64,000 nucleotides of DNA from Eunapius fragilis (lineage: Eukaryota > Porifera > Demospongiae > Spongillida > Spongillidae): positions 7,631,118 through 7,695,117 of the forward strand of contig OY811980.1 of the NCBI GenBank assembly GCA_963681505.1. Reading direction: 5' to 3'. How positions within the stretch are numbered: the first letter of the stretch is position 1; the number at the start of each line of letters is the position of its first letter. This document shows positions 1 to 12,165 of this stretch, in pieces. The notes under the pieces are model-generated. The model was given only the letters and a program-made list of their open reading frames with translations, was not told the origin of the DNA and made no database searches. The position numbers were made by a program, and so were the translations under genes.

Positions 1-289
1 AATTCCAAATCGCAGTGATAAGTCTTGGGTCTTCAGGTTTAGCCTAAGCTTAATTAAATTGATCCATTGGCTTCAGTTTCATTCTTCTTTGCCGCTGTTT
101 CTGTGTTGCTTTGCTACGCCAGTACTTCAACTTATATACAGCTGGACCAAGGAACTCAATTATATGATTTGAATCCAGTATAAAAACACAGTAAAGTATT
201 GCTGTCCTTCAGATTCAGTCAATATTCATTACTGATACTGCATTAATTAAACCTATCCTTTAATTTAGCATTCTCTGCCGATAAAAACA

Positions 290-466
290 TTCTCTATGAG
301 AACGTTGGTGGTAGGGTCTAATAAGAGATTCGCACACAATACAAATGTGCGAAATATAGGACTCAGTATTGCATTTCCCCTTCTTATTAGACCCCTGTTT
401 CCTTCCTTTTTACATCACTATTGCCTTCCAATCCTATATGGCCCCAAAGTTCTCTATGAGAACGTT
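290..466. repeat. Small interspersed repeat between 17-bp direct repeats
   Basis: The 17-mer ttctctatgagaacgtt occurs at 290-306 and again at 450-466, so the about 143 bp between them looks like an insertion flanked by a target duplication. The part from about 375 to 465 is the reverse complement, with mismatches, of 9560-9655 and of 44265-44360, which lie downstream of receptor genes R1 and R4. Family not recognised. Confidence 0.5.
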
Positions 467-485
467 ATTATTACTTGTGTCATCG

Positions 486-537
486 TTTTATTTATTTATT
501 TATTTTCTTTGTTCTTCTTCCCTTTGTGTGAATTTGA
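486..537 (+). mobile_element. Relic matching the 3' tail of LINE-A
   Basis: The TTTA-rich stretch followed by ctttgttcttcttccctttg and tgtgaatt is also found, reverse complemented, at 3029-3095, where it is the 3' untranslated end of the minus-strand LINE-A copy. Here it is in plus orientation with no coding part nearby, so it is probably a very short 5'-truncated insertion. Confidence 0.45.
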
Positions 538-569
538 GTCATTACTGTTGAAAAAAAAAAATTCTTCAT

Positions 570-1858
570 GAGATGAGAGATACAATTTTGAAATAAGACC
601 ATTTAATAATGTGGTGTTATTCATCATTCTCACTCCAGACGCACAATTGACAAATTTGAAACTAAGCAATTTGCACTATAAATACTAGCTAATACAAATA
701 TCCATATACATAGTCTGTCAGTGATAATGACATGGTGTCCAATTGGAATATCAGACCCCTCTTCCCAGGTACGAAGATGGTGTATTAGGATCCCCCAAAT
801 GGTGTCTACTTGTGGAGGTGGAAGTGGGGGTTGCATCTACTGGTGGAGCAGGAGGGGTATACTATGTGGAGGGGGAGGGAGCATCAACGGAGGCCCTGGG
901 AGGGGGCCAATGGGAAAATGCGGCATCTATGGAAAAGGGGGTGCCCTGATGCGGAGCTTGTAGTGGCGTGGATGTCCCAACATGAAGGGAAATTGATGAA
1001 GCTAGCGAGGTGTCCACTGGTGGAAGTCCAATGGATGCTCTTACAGTACAACTTGCGGAGCTTTTTCAAGCACCACCATTATACTCCTGGGTTAATACAG
1101 GGAGTAGCTATAGGAAATGATTGCAGTCATTAAATCATTTTTTTTTAGATTTTAGCCACCAAGTATATGCAACTCAATAACAGTGTAATTCCCACCAGCA
1201 TGGACACCAGGTATTAACAAGGCATGCACAGACCTGCGTGTAGTGTATAATAGTGACGCCATACACAGGTTCCGATAGTCTAGTACATTGATGAACCCTA
1301 CATGTATTAGAGTAAACTATCAGGTAAATTACTAATTTAATGGAGTCTATCTAGCTCCTGCAAGGTGTATAGTTGCAGGATTACTGGAGATTCTGGCGTC
1401 CAAAGTGGCATTCTAAGAGATTGGGCATGTTGTTATTTTAGTGTCTGGTCTTGTGTTGTGTTCCATTGCCACAGAGCTCTACCTTAACCCCATGCAGCGC
1501 TATGCAGATAGCTAGAGTGCAGTTGCTGGACTAAAAGGCAGAATGTATTGGGTCTTTCTCCACTGTGTGATTTTTTCCTCAATGACGTTTTTTCTGCAGT
1601 CAGAGTTTTTTTCCCCCTGAGGAAGGTGTGCTCCAAATAGCACACATTTCAGACTGATGCACATGCATGCACGTATCCATGCAGTCTGTTATGTATGTCC
1701 GCGTGTTTGTGTTAAGTCTAGTTGTGATGTATGTACGTGTTTTGTGTCGTGCACAGTCAGCGAACATAAATGTTAAATGTTGCTACAGTATACTATTGTG
1801 GTCTCTTGTATGAGCATGATTTGCGTGATTACGTCATGTGCAAATTATGTACCGAGCA
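570..1858. other. Gene-free stretch upstream of R1
   Basis: No open frame here has recognisable domain content. A G-rich patch at 800-960 gives Gly-rich open frames in several phases, which I read as composition. A TACGTCA half CRE site lies about 30 bp before the R1 start codon (near 1830). Otherwise I see nothing assignable. Confidence 0.4.
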
Positions 1859-2234
1859 ATGTACTACGTGTACGTTTTTAACGTTCTCTGTGTGCTCCCG
1901 CTCCAAACTGCAGGTAAGTGCATGCATGTTACCTGCACGGGTAGGAAACGAAGTTGAAATTGGGCACGTTCAGGGAGGGGGAGTCGGTGGCCGCCACCCG
2001 CACCTTTAATATAGCCTGTAAGACTGAAATAGTTTGTTTACTGTAAAAGGTTAGAACCTTTATTTAACGCAATGCACAAGTTCTAAGCATTTATATATAA
2101 GTTTGCTCTTTGGTATAGAAAAGGGTGGCGAACACTACTGACAGAGCATAGATTGAAGGTCTTCAATCTATGGACAGAGATAGACAAAAAAATATTTTAA
2201 TGTACGCGCCGCGATACTGTCGCTATCCACTGGC

Positions 2235-2266
<32 letters not shown>

Positions 2267-5200
2267 TTGGGGTTGGGGGGGTTGCAACCCCCCCTTTCCT
2301 CCTATTACATAATACGCAAAATGCGGCATAAGTAAAAAAAACTCGTAATTTTTTCATGCATTTTAGCACACCGAATTAACGTTTTCAAAAGCTTCAGCGC
2401 TTCGCGCGGGAGGGGGCACATCCCCCTCCCGCACCCTCCCCCTTTTGGTGATCCCCCTCCACTACAACCCCCCCTTTCTTTAAATCCTGCGTCCGCCACT
2501 GCTATCTACCCTCGCTTTTGGACCAAGCTATTTTCTGTACGATTGATGCGTGTAGGCTGGCAATCCAGGGTATTTATCTGCGAACAATCCATTATGCTCG
2601 TGCCATTCTGTCTATCCCCACCTTGTGCAGCAGGTGGATGAGCTTTGTGTGTAATTGTTTGTATTGTGTGTGGTTATATATAATCTGTGTCAATTTTGCT
2701 TGAAACAATCTATATGGGACAGTGTCCAGCAGAATCACCCTTCTGGCTAGTTTTTCAAGTTTTCATATTTTTTGATTTTCCTTGAACACCCATGAGCTTC
2801 TGTCAAATGGTCCTTACGCATCCTAAATCGGACTATCCATCACAAAGTTATTAGGCCCTGAATTTATAATTAGCCATACATTTCAATGCGAGCGTTACTT
2901 TTCTTTTGCTTGTTCTGGAAATTTTGAAAAGTGCCATAAGGGTGATTTAGCTGGACACTGTCCCATATGTTTTTAAATTTATGCATGAATAAAAGCACAT
3001 ACATATACAAATGTAAAGAATCGAGACATACTAGAGTAATTCACACAAAGGGAAGAAGAACAAAGAAAAAAAATCAATAAATAAATAAAATTTAATTGAA
3101 TAAAGTCACTCCTGCATGTATGGAAGTCCTGCTCCGTCTTCTATCTCCATCCTTCTCCTCCACTTCACCCGACTCCCACGAATGCACAAATTTGTAGCAC
3201 GAAGGATAGCAAACATCAGCCTTGCCCGCACATAACCCATCACTTCACTGTTTGATTTATGCCAAGTTGCAGCAATTTTTTCTGAAAGGAGGTGAATGAA
3301 TGCCTTTCCTTCAACACCCAGTGCCCCATCTGCAGTCACAACAAAAGGTGTAAACGAAGCATGTACACATTCAGCTGCTTGTGAGTATTTCTGTTTCTTA
3401 ATGTGCTCGATAGAAGAAAGCACCGCATTTACATCCCGTTGTACATAGGAGCTGGCATCTGAGTCGACTACTCTAACATGGAAAAAAGTAGTAGTTTGAG
3501 ACTGCCACACACCACGAACAGAAAGGTCAGCAACTAAAGCTGGAACATTTTTCTGGACATTCGGTTCTCTTATCACCGGTTCTCTCAAAACTTCTTTATA
3601 GGCAATTGAAGCCAAGTCACCAAGGGCATCCCTTATCTCATTGTGTCTTTGAATTACTAAACCTCCCTTTCTACAGTCGAGGGCATGTCCAGTGGTGAAT
3701 TGGCTACCACAACTATCACACAATGCTGGCAATCGTAGTAATGGTCTGTGATATTGTAGTGCCAAAGAGTCTCGAAATTCAGTGGCAGACAGATCAAAAT
3801 GATGATGTGCCAATGGTATCACTGTCAGCCATACTGAGGTCTTTCCATCAATTCCTCGTTGTATTGCTCTTTTCTTTGTGTTGTCAAAAGTTGGTAAAAT
3901 TGACTCTAGAAAATTGAGGTTTTGGATTTCAATGTCTTGCTTTATTTTGCGGTGTAACTTCGAAAGGTGTTCTGTGTGATCAAGAACACTAAAGACTGAA
4001 CTGCACTTTATTGCATCAACTATCAGAGCTGTACATTTTCTTGAATTTGTGAAAGAAGAAGCTGCAGTTAAAAGAGGATCGTGGATTCCCATCCCACCAT
4101 GACGAGCAGGAAGTACGAACAGCTTCTTTTCTGAATCACTTATAGTTCCCTGCAATACAGCAGGCCAAAAGATGTCATCCAATGCATTACGCAAAACTTC
4201 AAAGCAGGAATCACAATCTGGTACCACTCTTTGTCCCCAGGCTGCATTTACAGCTCTTTCAAGCAATTCCAAATGTAAAGAATCTAGAACACATAACTAT
4301 ACAAATAAAATTTAAAAAAAAGTAACTATTAATATTTATTGGTATTATTATTTCACACCCACACACACAGGTCAGACTGCTGGGATAGCCTGGTATAATC
4401 AGTCACTGATTGCGAACAACAGTCTGGTGTCCCTCTCAGCAGTTACAGCCAGAGTGAACACACTACTCCAGTTTCGAGCCCAGTATCCTCTGGTGTGCCA
4501 GGGTATAACAGGTGGACAGTGGTATCAACCAAATGGAGCCCTGTTTCCACTAGCAACACCAGACCCTACAACCACCCCTGGAGGGTTGGGTCAACGAAAT
4601 GGGCCATTAGGAGTAGAGCTGTATCGTGGAGCTCCTTCTGACTTCCCACATGGTGTTCAATGTTGTACCAATACCACCATCACACTCTGTGTTGGAATGT
4701 ACACTGATAACACACTAGCAGCATCAGTAGGCTTAACTGGTAGATCTTATGATCTCTCTGTAGCAGCCACTTGTAAGTAGAGAGGAAAGTACATCACATG
4801 TGTTATGGAAGTGTTGACTCTCCCACAGATGGTCCTAACATCACAGGAGGTGTCCAGTTTCAGCTGTTGACACCTACAAATGTTGATCCACCAGTGTTCC
4901 AGTTGACCTGCACCAGCACTAGTTCTCCTCCTACAATTGTGCAGTGGACCATCAATGGAAGTCCAGTGAATGGTGGTAACTATGCTTCCTCTCAGATAGT
5001 GACAGATCGACCAACATCTACTTACAACAACACCCTGATTGTGACTGGGAGAGCACCTGGGATGTACACATGCAATGTAATCACTGTCACCCTTACCACC
5101 AATCCCTGCACAAGTATATGTACGTTTACTCTCAATCCAAGATCCACTACCTCATCCCTCAGTGTATCAGGTAAGTACTGCCTATGAAGAGTGTCTTGTA

Positions 5201-5868
5201 CCTATAGACATGTACCTCTATACAGGTCCTCCTGCCCCACCCACTGATGTCACTGCTGTGCAGTCTGGTCCCACATCTGTCAGTGTCTCTTGGACTGCAC
5301 CAACCTCAGGTGGTCCAGTGAGCAGATATGATATCTACTGTGTGGTTAATGGAGTCCCAAGTACAAGTGGTGGTTCAACCACTTCTACCTCTTATGTCCT
5401 AACCAACCTTCAAGTTGGGGTTCAGTACAACATCTCTATCATAGCTGTGGGCACTTATATGCCATCTCAGAGTGGTATGTTTTATTAACCATGTTGGCTA
5501 GCTGAAGTAAATGTTAATGTAATGGCACAATTGATGATGGTCATGTGAGGCAGGGCTGAGCAGATCACATTATTTTCTAACTATTGGGATTAAATATCAA
5601 TTGGTGTAAAGGAGTATATATTCAGCTGGTTAGTTGGAAACATTCTGTACGTGGGGGTCAATATCACAGTAATTTGAATGGTGGAAGGACTCACAATCCA
5701 AAAATCCACCATACAAATGGTTATTAATTTACACACATGAGTAAGTCATTAAACTAGAATACCTTCTCACCAATAACCACATGACATACCTATGTTTGCA
5801 TCTCTCCCCACAGCTAATGTTACCATCACCTATCTGTACTACCCTACAACTATCCCTCCATCTTCAAG

Positions 5869-5900
<32 letters not shown>

Positions 5901-8803
5901 CCTCCTCCTCCTCCTCCTCCATTGGTGGTATAATCGGTGGGATCATTGGAGCACTGGTGGTTGTGGTGTTGATTATCATCATTGTTGCCATAGCAATACT
6001 CCTGAGGTAGGCTACCCAGCAGTATGTATAATTCATTACCATTGTCCACAGACGTAGGGAAAATGGAGCTACCAAACCAGAAGCAGTCTATGACTTGGAA
6101 GAGAAGTGAGTGGGCATTATTAATGGCCATTATTAATGGTACCAAGGTAGATTATGTCTAATAGCAGGGTCAATTATTGTTAATATCATGACCATGTCTT
6201 CATACCATGACCATCTCCTCCTCATACCATGACCATCACCTCCTCATACCCTGACCATCACCTCCTCATACCATGAGCATCACCACCTCATATCATGACC
6301 ATCACCTCCCATACCATGATCATCACCTCATCACATCACGACCATCACCTCCTCATACCATGGCCATCACCTCCTCATACCATGACCATCACCACCTCAT
6401 ACCATATCCATCACTCTCCTTAGACCCAGTGCTCATAAGTCTGAGGCTATGACCTATGAAGTTGTAGATGACAAAAAGTAAGGTGACATACACACTCCCA
6501 CCTCCCTCTCCTTTTCATGTTTCACCTCCAGTCATTACTCTTGTCCCTTCTCCTATTCCTTTCTCTAAATACTTCCTCTCTCCTTCAAGCTATCTCATTA
6601 TCTTATGCCTCCATTCCCAGTACTCCTCTTAATGCTGAAGGTACCACTTATGAAGTTGTGGACACAAGGTAAGTTAACTTGTGAAGGGAAGACTAACCCT
6701 TATAACATCAGCAATGCCTACATTCGTTACTCAGGGAATATATTTTTACTTTACATGGCTACCATCTCTTATACTACCCCATGTTTGAACCAATACTTAC
6801 ATCTCTCTCATGTTTGAACCAATACATACATCTCTCCCATGTTTGAACCAATACATACATCTCTTCCATATTTGAACCAATGCATACATCTCTCCCATGT
6901 TTGAACCAATACATACATCTCTCTCATGTTTGAACCAATACATACATCTCTTCCATATTTGAACCAATGCATACATCTCTCCCATGTTTGAACCAATACA
7001 TACATCTCTCTCATGTTTGAACCAATACATACAACTCTCCCATGTTTGAACATCTCTCCCATGTTTGAACCAATACATACATCTCTCCCATTTTTGAACC
7101 AATACATACATCTCTCCCATGTTTGAACCAATACATACATCTCTCCCATGTTTGAACCAATACATACATCTCTCCCATGTTTGAACCAATACATACATCT
7201 CTCCCATGTTTGAACCAATACATACATCTCTCCCATGTTTGAACCAATACATACATCTCTCCCATGTTTGAACCAATACATGCATCTCTCCCATGTTTGA
7301 ACCAATACATACATCTCTCCCATGTTTGAACCAATACATACATCTCTCCCATGTTTGAACCAATACATACATCTCTCCCATGTTTGAACCAATACATACA
7401 TCTCTCCCATGTTTGAACCAATACATACATCTCTCCCATGTTTGAACCAATACATGCATCTCTCCCATGTTTGAACCAATACATACATCTCTCCCATGTT
7501 TGAACCATTACATACATCTCTCCCATGTTTGAACCAATACATACATCTCTCCCATGTTTGAACCAATACATACATCTCTCCCATGTTTGAACCAATACAT
7601 ACATCTCTCCCACGTTTGAACCAATACATACATCTCTCCCATTTTTGAACCAATACATACATCTCTCCCATGTTTGAACCAATACATACATCTCTCCCAT
7701 GTTTGAACCAATACATACATCTCTCCCATGTTTGAACCAATACATACATCTCTCCCATTTTTGAACCAATACATACATCTCTCTCGTATTTGAACCAATA
7801 CATACATCTCTCCCATGTTTGAACCAATACATACATCTCTCCCATGTTTGAACCAGTACATACATCTCTCCCATGTTTGAACAAATACATACATCTCTCC
7901 CATGTTTGAACCAATACATACATCTCTCCCATGTTTGAACCAATACATACATCTCTCCCATGTTTGAATCAATACATACATCTCTCCCATGTTTGAACCA
8001 ATACATACATCTCTCCCATGTTTGAACCAATACATACATCTCTCCCATGTTTGAACAAATACATACATCTCTCCCATGTTTGAACCAATACATACATCTC
8101 TCCCATGTTTGAACCAATACATACATCTCTCCCATGTTTGAACCAATACATACATCTCTCCCATGTTTGAACCAATACATACATCTCTCCCATGTTTGAA
8201 CCAATACATACATCTCTCCCATGTTTGAACCAATACATGCATCTCTCTCATGTTTGAACCAATACATACATCTCTCCCATGTTTGAACCAATACATGCAT
8301 CTCTCTCATGTTTGAACCAATACATACATCTCTCCCATGTTTGAACCAATACATACATCTCTCCCATGTTTGATCCAATACATACATCTCTCCCATGTTT
8401 GAATCAATACATACATCTCTCCCATGTTTGAACCAATACATACATCTCTCCCATGTTTGAACCAATACATACATCTCTCCCATGTTTGAACCAATACATA
8501 CATCTCTCCCATGTTTGAACCAATACATACATCTCTCCCATGTTTGAACCAATACATACATCTCTCCCATGTTTGAACCAATACATACATCTCTCCCATG
8601 TTTGAACCAATACATACATCTCTCCCATGTTTGAACCAATACATACATCTCTCCCATGTTTGAACCAATACATACATCTCTCCCATGTTTGAACCAATAC
8701 ATACATCTCTCTCAGTGATGTGATCACCATGAAGTCATGTGAGGCATATGGTGAAATAAGAACAGGTGGACAGGACTGCTATGAAGTGGTTGGACACAAT
8801 TAG
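1859..8803 (+). CDS. R1: Ig-Ig-FN3 transmembrane receptor with tyrosine-motif tail
   Basis: Predicted type I membrane receptor of 494 residues. Exons: 1859-1913 (signal peptide, starts MYYVYVFNVLCVLPL), 4371-4772 (Ig-like, [10 protein letters not shown]...QCC...CVGMY), 4829-5170 (Ig, C-W-Y-C pattern), 5226-5474 (FN3), 5814-6006 (Ser-rich stalk then TM), 6052-6105, 6424-6477, 6621-6668 and 8716-8803 (tail, stop TAG). Every junction has GT/AG and matching phase; the ectodomain exons are phase 1-1. The tail carries AVYDL, two TYEVV motifs, AYGEI and CYEVV, spread over small exons. The TxYxxV spacing resembles SH2-binding immune tyrosine switch motifs; their function here is inference. Intron 1 holds LINE-A, and the last intron a 1.9 kb minisatellite. 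The signal exon is the most divergent of the set but keeps an in-frame ATG and donor. Ligand unknown. Confidence 0.82.
2228..2503. mobile_element. Non-autonomous DNA element with short inverted ends
   Basis: The left end actggcggacg and the right end cgtccgccactg are inverted repeats enclosing 250 bp of G/C homopolymer-rich sequence with no coding capacity. The ends resemble the CAGTGGCGGA termini often seen on hAT-like miniature elements; that family call is inference. It lies in intron 1 of R1. Confidence 0.55.
2590..2672 (+). mobile_element. LINE-B 3' fragment
   Basis: The sequence encoding RAILSIPTLCSRW and the following T/G-rich tail matches 12083-12165, which is the 3' part of a longer LINE-B relic. 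Only the extreme C-terminal coding end and 3' tail survive here. Confidence 0.5.
2712..2968. mobile_element. 257-bp miniature inverted-repeat element
   Basis: About 31 bp at the left end (atatgggacagtgtccagc, then aatcaccctt after two differing bases) is repeated in inverted orientation at 2938-2968 with only a couple of mismatches. The interior is non-coding. It sits in intron 1 of R1. The family is not identified. Confidence 0.65.
3008..4284 (-). mobile_element. LINE-A: 5'-truncated LINE with restriction-like endonuclease end
   Basis: A single open frame of 388 codons (4272 to 3106) ends a non-LTR retrotransposon ORF. It shows CDSCGSQFTTGHALDC (Cys/His knuckle), RHNEIRD, and ADLSVRGVW with FFHVRVVD, the layout of the PD-(D/E)xK restriction-like endonuclease at the C-terminus of R2-type LINEs. 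The reverse transcriptase palm is absent, so it is truncated at the 5' side. The 15-mer caaatgtaaagaatc occurs at 3008-3022 and 4270-4284 and is the likely target-site duplication. The open frame, lacking stops, suggests a fairly recent insertion into intron 1 of R1, antisense to it. Confidence 0.75.
6186..6412. repeat. 22-bp minisatellite in R1 tail intron
   Basis: About ten copies of ccatgaccatcacctcctca-ta lie between two cytoplasmic-tail exons. The same intron position carries it in R4 (42600-42752) and, reverse complemented, in RPTP-B (22905-23284). Confidence 0.85.
6778..8712. repeat. 30-bp minisatellite, about 64 units, in last intron of R1
   Basis: The unit is catgtttgaaccaatacata followed by catctctccc. 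It fills nearly all of the intron between the exons ending at 6668 and starting at 8716, and runs right up to the splice acceptor. One unit near 7040 is shortened. The same intron in R2, R3 and R4 has only about 4, 3 and 7 units. Long open frames in it are produced by a 30-bp unit without stops and are not genes. Confidence 0.95.
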
Positions 8804-9858
8804 AATACTTAGAAATGATGTGGCCAGACCATATCATTGTGATGTAGTATTTTTTTTGTTGTTGCCAAATTACATCAAAGGCCATTAAAATCAAGAAATG
8901 CAACTTTCCACTTTCAGGAAATGAAATTAGTGATGAATTGTTTTAAAACCAACCATTGCTATGAATATTTTTATTTGCTTTCTGTAGAATCAATTGCAAC
9001 AATGATTGGAGACTACCTTATACACAAAGTTGTTCATTAAAGCCATTCTGTGTATTTTGATGGAGATATGTGCCAAGGAAACATCATGTTTGGATCCTCA
9101 ATGGTGTAACCCACCATCCCATGAGCATGTATGTGGCCAATAGTATTTAATCTGCTGTATGTCTTATTTTAAGAAACCTATGTCATCGAGAAGGCGTAGT
9201 GTGTTCCACCTTATTTACTAGCAAGTCATACATAAGCTGACAGATTTGGGGAGGGGGTATGTGAATGTGGAGGTATAGGGGTGTGGAGAGTTATGGGTGG
9301 TAGGGCATGCCTGTTTTTTGTCTAATTTATTTTGTTTACACAGGTTGGTATGGCACTCATTGCAGGCTGCATTCACACACCACAAGGCCTGATTAGGTGC
9401 ATGAGGCCATAGATAGGTAAAGTCAGCAGATGGAAAAAATACATGTATCCTCTTAGCACATGTAAGGCATTTTTGTGTTATGTATTTTTGTTCTTTAGTA
9501 CAGTTCTTTCAGAATATGCACACACAAACTACCTAGACTAGTTAAAAATAAACAAATATTCTCTATGACAAAGTTGGTGGTATATAGGATTTGAAGGCAA
9601 TGGTGGTGTAAAGAGGAAGGAAACAGGGATCTAATAATAAGGGGAAATGTAACACATACTCCATAGACTGGTTAACAAAAAAAATAATAAAACATACTAA
9701 AAAAGAAACAGTGCTGAATTTATTCTGGCAGGTATGGAAGTCCAACTCCATCTTCATTTTTGACATGACATTATTAACATAAGTTAAATTATCAAAAAAC
9801 ACTTTTGCAATGTGCAGATTTTTGCTACAAATCTGTAGTAGAGTGAAATGGAGAAGGA
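8804..9858. other. 3' flank of R1, shared with R4
   Basis: No gene seen. The stretch is colinear with 43421-44390 downstream of R4, including the segment around ttgatggagatatgtgc, so it belongs to the duplicated block. It includes the 3' untranslated region of R1, but no clear polyadenylation signal could be assigned. Confidence 0.5.
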
Positions 9859-9930
9859 TCAATAACTATCAGGATGGTTGAACTGATCAAGGAAGACCAC
9901 CACTACCTCAAAGATTAGCTGGTACTAGTC
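9859..9930 (-). pseudogene. Relic of the last RPTP exon
   Basis: Reverse complemented, this matches the last exon of RPTP-A (54297-54371) and its upstream intron: [14 protein letters not shown]. The second codon (CAG in RPTP-A) reads TAG here. No other PTP exon is recognisable next to it, so it is the remaining 3' tip of an RPTP gene that once faced R1. Confidence 0.6.
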
Positions 9931-11715
9931 CTGTATCCATGGTGATATTAACTGATAACCTGGTTCAATAGAGTACCAAGTACAGCTTAACACAAAATAT
10001 CTAGCCCAGGGCCTGGGTGACCCTTAATTTAGCAATCCTTCAATCTCGGAACTGCACTTGATTAGTACAAAAGGTAAGAGATGGCATTCTCCATGTAAAT
10101 GTATCAACAACCTCAACGTGTGTAGCTTGAGCCATAAGTACACAATGGAGGGCTTGTAAATGAACCAGTCCATGACATTTTTAAATAGCCCAATCAGATG
10201 AAAGAGACTGGCTAATAAAGAACGGCTGAGCCCTCGTTCAAAATTAGAGCTCTCTTGATTGGCCCTACCCCAATGTGTGTACACCTGTTTTATGTGTTAT
10301 GTGTCAATTGTTGTACCAATGTGTATGAGATAACTATTTATGATGTCATTGATAAAAAGTTTGATGTGGATAATATGCTTGGTAAAGCATGCATTATGAT
10401 ATCAGGGTTATTCAAAAATGTGCATGGGAGGATAATTATAGTTGAATGACAGGCACACAGCAGAGCTATTTGACAAAAGACATTGACGTATTGATCGGTA
10501 AATTGTTATTACCCTTTTCCACGTTCTTCTTTTAAATCTGTCATTGTCTTGAGTGACAGATTCTTATCTATGTTGTAAGAGTCTCTTCCTACATGTATTT
10601 CATACAATCTTTTAGTTGAACAACCAAATCTCAATTTGGGACACCACCTCTTAAGCTAGCCGGTCATTTTTAAGTTACTGCAGATCTAAATCCTTCCCGC
10701 ACTAGCTTATATATACAGCAAAAAGGGTTACAAATTAGGAATTCACCTACATTCAGAACGTGCTCGGCCTTTATCAGTATGTGGGTTCGGCTGCTTGTTG
10801 ATTTCATAGCTACTGCACTATATATTATGTAGAGAAAAAATACAAAATGTATAAGATATTGCGACCATTCTAATATATACACAGCATGAGGCAAAGTGAA
10901 ACCCCATGTAAGCAGGTGAAAGAGATGTGTTTAGTCCTGGATTAGACCTGATAGTTACACTCGAGCATTGGCAAACCAAGCCAAGACCCTTTACTGCCCT
11001 CATATCCTCTTATATTTCCACGTATTCTGCCTTTCCTCTTAAAAAATCAAAGAGAAACCAGGTCTAGAATAGGATTAGCTGTTCTGATCTTGAATATATT
11101 CCAGCTGACTAACTATATGCAGACAACTGGACCTATTCAGCTACCATGCATCACTTGTTATATCTGACATTGTAAGGAAGAGACAGAAACCTAACCCAGA
11201 CCTGAACCTAGCACCGAAGTCAGGCACAGTGATGTCTGGAAATCAGCCCATACCCAGTAGGCACTCTAGTATTAGTTTTAGTAGGTGATGCAGATTAATT
11301 GCATGTGACTGCTGTGTTGTGCATTGTATTTTGTACATTTCTGATCCCACATTGTGTCCCCCTCCCCCCCCCCTCCCCCCCCCCCCCCCCCCCCTCCCCT
11401 ATCTTAACCTGTTGGCATCCAGTGCATCACTAGCAAAGATCACATCTAATCTGGGAGACCACTCACTAGGACAATTTACTGCAGAACTCAAATTGACTGG
11501 ATGATATTGTGAAGAAGTTATATGCTTCAAAATGATTGTGTGATCTAAAGATAATTTATTATCTTTCCAATACTGCCTGTTGAGTTTTCATAAAAATAAA
11601 TGAGCAACAAGTGTGCACTTATAAGGATGTGGCTATGATGGGGCATATATAACCTTTACCATAATCATTAATTATCACATGATTATTATTAATATTGGAA
11701 TACTGGCTTGTCATC
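9931..11715. other. Gene-poor region between R1 and R2
   Basis: From 10010 to 10500 it parallels 44790-45520, but the stretch that in block 2 holds the R5 signal exon is missing (jump near 10375). From 10500 to 10700 it parallels 45590-45775. A C-rich homopolymer tract lies at 11359-11398. No coding sequence recognised. Confidence 0.45.
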
Positions 11716-12165
11716 ACATCTTGAGGTTGGTAGTGGCTGGGGTGAGGAAGGTTCAAGGACCCGTCCAGAAGACATCCTAGTCACCAATTGGGACAATGGC
11801 ATCTCAGCAGCCTTCGATGTCACTGTTGCATCTCCACTCAATTCCAGTACCATTACGGAAGCCGGCATGTACTCAGATGCTGCGGCAAGACTCTAAATGT
11901 CCTGAACTAAGTTGGAAATGTATTCCGCTGGCGGTAGAGTGTTATGGTGCATGGGGTTCAGAGGCTTTAAAGGCCTTCTCACAAGTAGCCACTCGTTTAG
12001 CCATTCGTGGGAATACCTCTAAATCTATGGCATTGACTGACCTCTTTGGTCGCCTCAGTCACTCACTAATTAGAGCTAATACTCGTGCCATTCTGTCTAT
12101 CCCCACCTTGTGCAGCAGGTGGATGAACTTTGTGTGCAATTGTTTGTATTGTGTGTGGTTATTAT
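11716..12165 (+). mobile_element. LINE-B 3' fragment
   Basis: Translations in two frames match the C-terminal part of LINE-B at 32929-34245: RPEDILVTNWDNGISAAFDV with ASPLNSS (nuclease region), then IPLAVECYGAWGSEALKAF and RAILSIPTLCSRW. The frame switches around 11870, so it is decayed. The 5' side is absent. Confidence 0.65.

Noticed and set aside
721-1133. Three overlapping plus-strand frames rich in Gly and Val
   Set aside because: Compositional effect of a G-rich stretch; no domain, no splice structure, no second copy recognised.
6797-8730. Minus-strand open frames up to 563 codons with a regular 10-residue repeat
   Set aside because: The 30-bp unit is a multiple of three and lacks stops in minus frames. 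It lies in an intron whose length varies between sister genes.
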